In this document: one piece after another, positions 22,289-27,763 of the stretch
How the letters are laid out: every line of letters starts with the position of its first letter
How positions within the stretch are numbered: position 1 is the stretch's first letter
The notes under the pieces: generated by a model
Database searches by the model: none
Told to the model about the DNA's origin: nothing
Seen by the model: the letters and a program-made list of their open reading frames with translations, nothing else
Assembly (NCBI GenBank): GCA_016704895.1
Contig: JADIZG010000034.1
Location: 1-27,763, forward strand
Reading direction: 5' to 3'
Source of the DNA: Betaproteobacteria bacterium
GTDB lineage: Bacteria > Pseudomonadota > Gammaproteobacteria > Burkholderiales > Casimicrobiaceae
Length of the DNA stretch: 27,763 bases
Program-made: the position numbers and the translations under genes

Positions 22289-23808
22289 GCTTCGCCGATC
22301 GGCCGTCGTACCGAACCGCCGCTCCGATGACGGATTTCGACGCCCGCGCGCTCGCGGCGTCGCTGGCGGAAATCCTCGGGTCCGACCGCGTCCTCCACGG
22401 GCCCGAGGCGCGTCGGCGCCATCCGGGCGACATGAGCTGGCTCACCTACGTCCATGCGCAGCACGGCAGGCCGCTCAATGGCCAGGACGTGGTCGCGAGC
22501 CCGCGAACGACCCGGGAGGTCGCCGACATCCTGAAGCTCGCCGCGCGGCTGAAGGTCCCGGTGACGCCGGCGGGCGGCGCCTCCGGCGTGCAGGGCGCGG
22601 CCAACGCGACCTGCGGCGGCATTCTGCTCGACCTCCGGTCGATGACGCGCGTGCGGAACCTCGACCGCAGGTCGCTGACCTGCACGGTCGAGGCGGGCAT
22701 GATCGTCAAGACGTTCGAGGAACAGCTGAACGCCCAGGGGCTGAGCTTCACGCACTATCCGGCATCGGCGGAATGGGCGAGCATCGGCGGCTGCGTCGCC
22801 GCCAGGGGCTCGGGCGTGCTTTCGACCAAGTACGGCACGATCCAGGATCACGTGCTGTCGGCCGAGGTGGTGCTGTCCGACGGGGACGTCGTCCAGTTGC
22901 CCGCGCTGCCCCGACACGGCGTCGGGCCGGAGCTGACCCAGCTGTTCGTCGGAAGCGAAGGCACGCTCGGCGTCGTCACCGCGGTCACGGTGCGGCTCCG
23001 GCATCTTCCGGCGCACCGGAAGTTCGCGGCGTACCGCTTCGACGATCTTGCGCACGGGATCGAGGCCGGCCGGCGCATGATGACGAGCGGCGTGCGTCCC
23101 GCCGTGATGCGCCTGTACGACAGGGAGGCTGCGATCCACAGCCTGGAGCGCGCGGTGACGGCGGGGCTCGAGGGCGAGACGATGATCGTCATGTTCGACG
23201 GCGACCACCCGACGCTGGTGGACGCCGAGGCGGCGGTCTGCCGCGACATCTGCGTCGGCGAGGGGGCCCGCGAGCTCCGGGCCGGCATCGGCGAGTCGTG
23301 GTGGGACAAGCGCTACGTCTTCTATTACCCGCCGCACGCGCCCCAGCTGCCGCAGATCTGGTGCACGATGGACGTGGCGGCGGATTTCACCCGCATCGAG
23401 GCCGTCTACCGGAACGTGACCCGCGCCATGCGCGAGGCGGTCGACCCGTCATGGGGAATGACGGTCAAGACGCACCTGTCGCACTGGTACGACTGGGGGT
23501 CGATGATCTACCCGCGATTCGGGATTCCGAAGGGGCCCGACGACCTCGACGCCGCGCTGGACCTGCACGACGCCATCGTGCGCGCCGCGACGCTCGCGGC
23601 GATCGAGGCCGGTGGCGTCATCAACGACCACCACGGCGTGGGCATGCGGCTCGCTCCGTTCCTCGAGCAACAGTTCGGCCCGGCGGGCATGCGGCTCCTG
23701 CGCCGGATCAAGCACGGACTCGATCCGGACCACGTCCTCTGTCCGGGCAAGCTCGCGTTGCGCCCGGAAGGGCAGGGCGCGCGTCCGGCCGTCATTCCGG
23801 CCGCGTGA
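22285..23808 (+). CDS. FAD-linked oxidase, AGPS/GlcD-like (VAO superfamily)
   Basis: A 507-residue flavoprotein. The FAD-binding domain spans about 66-245: VASPRTTREVADILKLAARL, VPVTPAGGASGVQGAAN (FAD pyrophosphate loop), PASAEWASIGGCVAARGSGV, STKYGTIQDHVLSAEVVLSD and FVGSEGTLGVVTAVTVRLR. The C-terminal domain carries GGVINDHHGVGMRLAPFLEQ, close to the HHGVG motif of alkyldihydroxyacetonephosphate synthases, and ends DPDHVLCPGKLAL. Family members oxidise 2-hydroxy acids or use FAD in AGPS-type chemistry. I infer a 2-hydroxy-acid or related oxidation here. The start overlaps the creatininase stop; a second ATG at 22327 is possible. It ends 18 bp from the convergent aldolase stop. Confidence 0.9.
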   Translation: MSFADRPSYRTAAPMTDFDARALAASLAEILGSDRVLHGPEARRRHPGDMSWLTYVHAQHGRPLNGQDVVASPRTTREVADILKLAARLKVPVTPAGGASGVQGAANATCGGILLDLRSMTRVRNLDRRSLTCTVEAGMIVKTFEEQLNAQGLSFTHYPASAEWASIGGCVAARGSGVLSTKYGTIQDHVLSAEVVLSDGDVVQLPALPRHGVGPELTQLFVGSEGTLGVVTAVTVRLRHLPAHRKFAAYRFDDLAHGIEAGRRMMTSGVRPAVMRLYDREAAIHSLERAVTAGLEGETMIVMFDGDHPTLVDAEAAVCRDICVGEGARELRAGIGESWWDKRYVFYYPPHAPQLPQIWCTMDVAADFTRIEAVYRNVTRAMREAVDPSWGMTVKTHLSHWYDWGSMIYPRFGIPKGPDDLDAALDLHDAIVRAATLAAIEAGGVINDHHGVGMRLAPFLEQQFGPAGMRLLRRIKHGLDPDHVLCPGKLALRPEGQGARPAVIPAA

Positions 23809-23826
23809 CGGCCTGCGCGCGTCGGA

Positions 23827-24889
23827 TCACGCGACGGTGACGTCCGCCGACAGGTACACGTCCTGGATCGCGTTGAGCAGCAGCACGCCGTCCCGCATCG
23901 GCTTCTGGAACGCCTTGCGCCCGGAGATGAGACCCATGCCGCCGGCGCGCTTGTTGATCACCGCGGTGCGCACGGCGTCGTGCAGGTCGTTCTCGCCCGA
24001 GGCGCCGCCGGAATTGATGAGCCCCGACCGGCCCAGGTAGCAGTTCGCCACCTGGTAGCGCGCGAGGTCGATCGGGTGGTCGCTCGCGAGCTCGCTGTAC
24101 ATGCGCTTGTCGGACTTGCCGTACGGGTTCTCCTTGGTGTTGAGCGCCAGGTACCCGCCGTTGTTCTCCGGCAGCTTCTGCTTGACGATGTCGGCCTCGA
24201 GCGTCACGCCGAGATGGTTCGCCTGGCCCGTGAGGTCGGCCGACACGTGGTAGTCGACGTCGCGCTTGAAGGCGGGGTTGCGCAGGTAGCACCACAGCAC
24301 GGTGGCCATGCCCATCTCGTGCGCGGCCTCGAACGCCTGGCTGACCTCGACGATCTGGCGGCCGGACTCCGGCGAGCCGAAGTAGATCGTCGCCCCCACG
24401 GCCACGGCCCCCATGTTCCTGGCCTGCCTGATGCTGGCGAAGAAGATCTGGTCGTACCTGTTCGGATAGGTCAGGAACTCGTTGTGGTTGAACTTCAGGA
24501 TGAACGGAATCCTGTGCGCGTACTTGCGCGAGCACGCGCCCAGCACGCCGAGCGTCGAAGCCACCGCGTTGCATCCGCCTTCGATCGCGAGCTTCACGAT
24601 GTTCTCGGGGTCGAAGTACAGCGGGGTTCTTCGCGAACGACGCGCCCGCGCTGTGCTCGATGCCCTGGTCGACGGGCAGGATGGACAGGTAACCGGTCCC
24701 GCCCAGCCGGCCGTGGCTGAACATCTGCTGCAGGCTGCGCATCACCGCCGGCGGGCGGTCGCTCGGCGCCACGACGCGATCCACGAAGTCGGGCCCCGGC
24801 ACGTGCAGCAGCGACTTCGGCACGCCCTTGCACACGTGCCCGAGCAGGCCGGCGGCCTCCGCACCCAGCAATCCGGTGATGTCGGTCAT
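23827..24889 (-). CDS. fbaB: Class I fructose-bisphosphate aldolase (FbaB/DhnA family), apparent 1-bp frameshift
   Basis: Schiff-base aldolase that splits or forms fructose 1,6-bisphosphate. The N-terminus from ATG 24889 (MTDITGLLGAEAAGLLGHVC, then YLSILPVDQGIEHSAGASFA) and the rest (NIVKLAIEGGCNAVASTLG, FILKFNHNEFLTYPN, GVTLEADIVKQKLPENNGGY with the probable Schiff-base lysine, NSGGASGENDL) lie in different frames. Removing one G from the GGGG run at 24623-24626 joins them as AKNPLYFDPENIVKL. The 1063 bp are 354 codons plus one base, giving 353 residues, close to E. coli FbaB. AGGAGG (complement of 24897-24902) sits 7 bp before the start. It follows ppdK by 110 bp on the same strand. Confidence 0.9.
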
Positions 24890-24999
24890 CGTCGTACCTC
24901 CTCGGCAGGAAAGCGTTCGCTGGAAAGGGTTTCATTGTCGCGCGGCGGCGATCGGCGGACAACGAGGAATCGGATGAGTCGCATCGCGGACACGCCGTC

Positions 25000-27763
25000 C
25001 TATCCGCGTCCGCGGAGGGCCGCCTGCGCGGCGGCGAGTCGCGCGACGGGCACGCGGGGCGCCGAGCAGGAGACGTAGTCGAGCCCCGCATCGTGGCAGA
25101 AGCGGATCGCCTCCGGCTGCCCGCCGTGCTCGCCGCAGATGCCGATGACGAGGTCCGGCCGCGCGCCGCGGCCCCAGTCGACCGCGAGCCGGATCAGGCG
25201 TCCCACGCCGTCGACGTCGAGCATCTCGAACGGATTGTCGGGCAGGATGCCGGAATCGATGTACCTCGGCAGGAACTTGTTCTCGGCATCCTCGCGCGAG
25301 AAGGAGAACGTGGCCTGCGTGAGGTCGTTGGTGCCGAACGAGAAGAAGTCCGCCACCTCGGCAAGCGCGGCGGCATTCATGCAGGCGCGCACGACTTCGA
25401 CCATCGTGCCGAAGCGGCAATGGAGCTGCACCCCGTGGCGAGCTTCGATCTCCGCCTGCAGCGTGTCGACCATCGCCTTGACGCGCCTCAACTCCTCGGC
25501 CGCGCAGACCTGCGGCACCATGATCTCGGGATGCACGACGATGCCTTCCTTCGCGCACTCCGCCGCGGCCTCGAGGATGGCGCGGATCTGCATTTCGTAG
25601 ATTTCCGGGAAGCTCAGCCCGAGCCGCACGCCGCGATGCCCGAGCATCGGATTGACCTCCGACAGCGTGCGCACTTTCCGCAGCAGCGCCTCGCGCCACT
25701 CGAGCGCCACGTCGGCGCGCCTGGCCTCCCGGTACTGGGCGAGGCTCGCCTGCAGCTTGCCCAGGCTCTCGACGTAGTCGCGCGGAAGCTCCGGGTCGAG
25801 GAGCTTGAGCGTCTCCGGGAGCTCGGCCACTGACCGGGCTGCCCGCTGCAGGTTCCGCAACTGGCCGATCTCGAACTCGAGCTGCGAGGCGGTCGGCAGG
25901 AACTCGTGCATCGGCGGATCGAGCAGACGCACGGTGACGGGCAGCCCGGCCATCGCCTGGAAGATGCCCTTGAAGTCGGCGCGCTGGATCGGGAGCAGCT
26001 TGTCGAGCGCGACGCGCCGCTCGGCGAGCGTGTCGGCCAGGATCATGTCCTGCACGATGGGAAGGCGCTGGGAATCGTTGAACATGCGCTCGGTGCGGCA
26101 GAGCCCGATCCCCATCGCGCCGTACTCGCGGGCCCGGGCCGCATCGCGGGGGGTGTCGGCATTGGCCATGACCTCGAGGCGCGCCACCTCGTCCGCCCAC
26201 GCCAGCAGCGTCGCCAGTTCCCCGAAGAACTGCGCCTCCACGGTCGCGATCCTGCCGGCGTAGACGTTCCCCGTCGTGCCGTCGATCGTGATCACGTCGC
26301 CCTCCTGCAGCGTCGTCTCGCCGATCTTCGCCGTGCGGCCGCGCACGTCGATCTCGATCGCATCGCAGCCGGAAACGCACGGCTTCCCCATGCCGCGCGC
26401 GACCACCGCCGCGTGCGAGGTCTTGCCGCCGCGGCTGGTCAGGATGCCCTGCGCGGCGAAGAAGCCGTGGATGTCCTCGGGCTTGGTCTCCTCGCGGACG
26501 AGGATCACGTTGTCGCCTTCCCTGCCGCGCCGCTCGGCCGTGTCCGCGTCGAACACGATGGCGCCCGAGGCCGCGCCGGGCGACGCCGGCAGTCCCTGCG
26601 CGAGCGACCGGGACCGGTGCGCGGGGTCGAGCGTCGGCACGAGCAGCTGCTCGAGAAGCATCGGGTTGATGCGGTCGAGCGCCCGATCCTTCGCGATCAA
26701 CCCCTCGGCGACCATCTCGACCGAGCTGGTCACCATCGCCCGCGCGTTCATCTTGCCGTTTCGCGTCTGCAGGCAATAGAGCCGGCCGCGCTCGATCGTG
26801 AACTCGAAGTCCTGCACTTCCCGGTAGTGGGCCTCGAGCTTGTCGCGCAGCTCGACGAGCTGCCGGAACATCCCGGGCATCTCCTGCGCCATCGCCGCGA
26901 TCGGCTTGGGCGTGCGTATGCCCGCGACGACGTCCTCGCCCTGCGCGTTCACCAGGTACTCGCCGTAGATCGCGTTCTCGCCGGTGCCCGGATTGCGGGT
27001 GAAGCCGACGCCGGTGGCCGAATCGTCTCCCATGTTGCCGAAGACCATCGTGCAGATGTTGACCGCGGTGCCGTTGGCCATCGCGGGCGTGATCCTGAAC
27101 TGCCGCCGGTAATCGACCGCGCGCTTGCCGTTCCAGGACCGGAACACCGCCTCGATGGAACGCTCGAGCTGCTCGTAGGGATCGGCGGGCAGCGGCTGGC
27201 CGGCGTGGTCGCGGTAGACGGAGAGGAACGCCTGCGCGAGCTCCTCGAGCGCGCCGGCGCCCAGCTCGACGTCGTGCACGGCGCCATGCTTGCGCTTGAC
27301 CGCGGCCATCGCGTCGTCGAAGGCTTCGTCGGGGATGCCCATCGCGATCTTGCCGAACAGCTGGACGAACCGCCGGTACGCGTCCCATGCGAAGCGCTCG
27401 TTTCCCGTCTGGGCCATCAGGCCCTTCAGCGTCGCCGGGTTGAGTCCCAGGTTGAGGATCGTGTCCATCATCCCGGGCATCGACATCGCCGACCCCGAGC
27501 GGACGGAGACGAGGAGCGGGTGGGTCGCCGAACCGAAGGTCTTGCCGGTCTTGCGCTCGAGCTCCGCGACGTGCGCCCGGACATCGTCCATCAACGCGCC
27601 GGGCAGCCGCTGCTCGTCGAGGTACGCGAGGCAGGCCGCGGTGGTGATGACGAATCCCGGCGGGACGTTGAGGCCGATCTGCGTCATCGCGCACAGGTTG
27701 GCGCCCTTGCCGCCCAGCAGCATCCGGTCGGCGCTGTCTCCTTCTTCGAACGTGTAGATGAAC
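25000..27763 (-). CDS. ppdK: Pyruvate, phosphate dikinase (5' end beyond window)
   Basis: Interconverts pyruvate + ATP + Pi and PEP + AMP + PPi. The frame is open to the window edge; FIYTFEEGDSADR precedes the ATG at 27723, so the real start lies just outside and only a few residues are missing. Counting from that ATG, residues 1-350 are the ATP-grasp domain (LLGGKGANLCAMTQIGL, VSVRSGSAMSMPGMMDT, TGVGFTRNPGTGE). The phosphohistidine domain has His437 in LTSRGGKTSHAAVVARGMG. The C-terminal PEP/pyruvate barrel has GIGLCRTERMF, NPMLGHRGVRLG and catalytic Cys863 in VIGICGEHGG. The spacing and domain order are those of PPDK, not PEP synthase. It is followed by the aldolase gene, which fits a gluconeogenic role. 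Confidence 0.96.
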   Translation of the reverse strand, partial: FIYTFEEGDSADRMLLGGKGANLCAMTQIGLNVPPGFVITTAACLAYLDEQRLPGALMDDVRAHVAELERKTGKTFGSATHPLLVSVRSGSAMSMPGMMDTILNLGLNPATLKGLMAQTGNERFAWDAYRRFVQLFGKIAMGIPDEAFDDAMAAVKRKHGAVHDVELGAGALEELAQAFLSVYRDHAGQPLPADPYEQLERSIEAVFRSWNGKRAVDYRRQFRITPAMANGTAVNICTMVFGNMGDDSATGVGFTRNPGTGENAIYGEYLVNAQGEDVVAGIRTPKPIAAMAQEMPGMFRQLVELRDKLEAHYREVQDFEFTIERGRLYCLQTRNGKMNARAMVTSSVEMVAEGLIAKDRALDRINPMLLEQLLVPTLDPAHRSRSLAQGLPASPGAASGAIVFDADTAERRGREGDNVILVREETKPEDIHGFFAAQGILTSRGGKTSHAAVVARGMGKPCVSGCDAIEIDVRGRTAKIGETTLQEGDVITIDGTTGNVYAGRIATVEAQFFGELATLLAWADEVARLEVMANADTPRDAARAREYGAMGIGLCRTERMFNDSQRLPIVQDMILADTLAERRVALDKLLPIQRADFKGIFQAMAGLPVTVRLLDPPMHEFLPTASQLEFEIGQLRNLQRAARSVAELPETLKLLDPELPRDYVESLGKLQASLAQYREARRADVALEWREALLRKVRTLSEVNPMLGHRGVRLGLSFPEIYEMQIRAILEAAAECAKEGIVVHPEIMVPQVCAAEELRRVKAMVDTLQAEIEARHGVQLHCRFGTMVEVVRACMNAAALAEVADFFSFGTNDLTQATFSFSREDAENKFLPRYIDSGILPDNPFEMLDVDGVGRLIRLAVDWGRGARPDLVIGICGEHGGQPEAIRFCHDAGLDYVSCSAPRVPVARLAAAQAALRGRG

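Noticed and set aside
24932..27694. 920-codon open frame on the minus strand overlapping ppdK
   Set aside because: It is an Arg/Ala-rich shadow of the ppdK frame; the ppdK frame has all catalytic motifs.
1..27763. CRISPR arrays, insertion sequences or prophage genes
   Set aside because: No regularly spaced repeats, transposase, integrase or phage structural genes were seen.

Overview
The window is about 27.8 kb of very GC-rich DNA. It carries the gene order hisG-hisD-hisC-hisB-hisH-hisA-hisF-hisI-hisE, a PH-like membrane protein, a HIT protein, tatABC, a divergent DegQ/DegS-type protease, petABC, sspA-sspB and tRNA-Thr. This his-tat-pet-ssp order, the short (HisZ-dependent) HisG, separate hisI and hisE, and the PVWY form of cytochrome b point to a betaproteobacterium, probably Burkholderiales-like. 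That placement is inference; no 16S gene is present.

Region 1 (1-10235, + strand) is a long, tightly packed run of histidine biosynthesis genes that leads into the twin-arginine translocase. hisG is cut by the window start. A foreign-looking 930-bp gene for a secreted DUF5648 protein sits exactly between hisG and hisD, and the heptamer CATGGCC occurs at both of its ends. hisA has no stop codon at its normal C-terminus and stays open through the whole of hisF in another frame. Short GGGGTC/GACCCC palindromes separate tatC from the convergent protease gene.

Region 2 (10330-15881) holds the minus-strand single-PDZ serine protease, then the cytochrome bc1 operon petABC (petC has an apparent 1-bp frameshift in its signal peptide), the stringent starvation protein pair sspA/sspB, and tRNA-Thr(TGT).

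Region 3 (16067-23808, + strand) is an accessory catabolic cluster. It has a GntR/FadR-type regulator behind an array of TGGTA/TACCA half-sites, a three-gene TRAP transporter (Tat-type DctP, DctQ, DctM with an apparent frameshift), a Tm-1-like/UPF0261 protein, a creatininase-family amidohydrolase and an AGPS-like FAD-linked oxidase. I read this as an uptake-and-degradation system for an organic acid or cyclic amide whose identity is unknown. It is the best candidate here for an undescribed system.

Region 4 (23827-27763, - strand) runs towards the cluster: pyruvate phosphate dikinase (5' end beyond the window) followed by a class I fructose-bisphosphate aldolase with an apparent 1-bp frameshift. 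Together they make a gluconeogenic pair that could carry pyruvate upward.

Three conserved genes (petC, dctM, fba) each become intact if one base is removed, and hisA also lacks a normal end. This suggests residual indel errors in the assembly at least as much as real pseudogenes.
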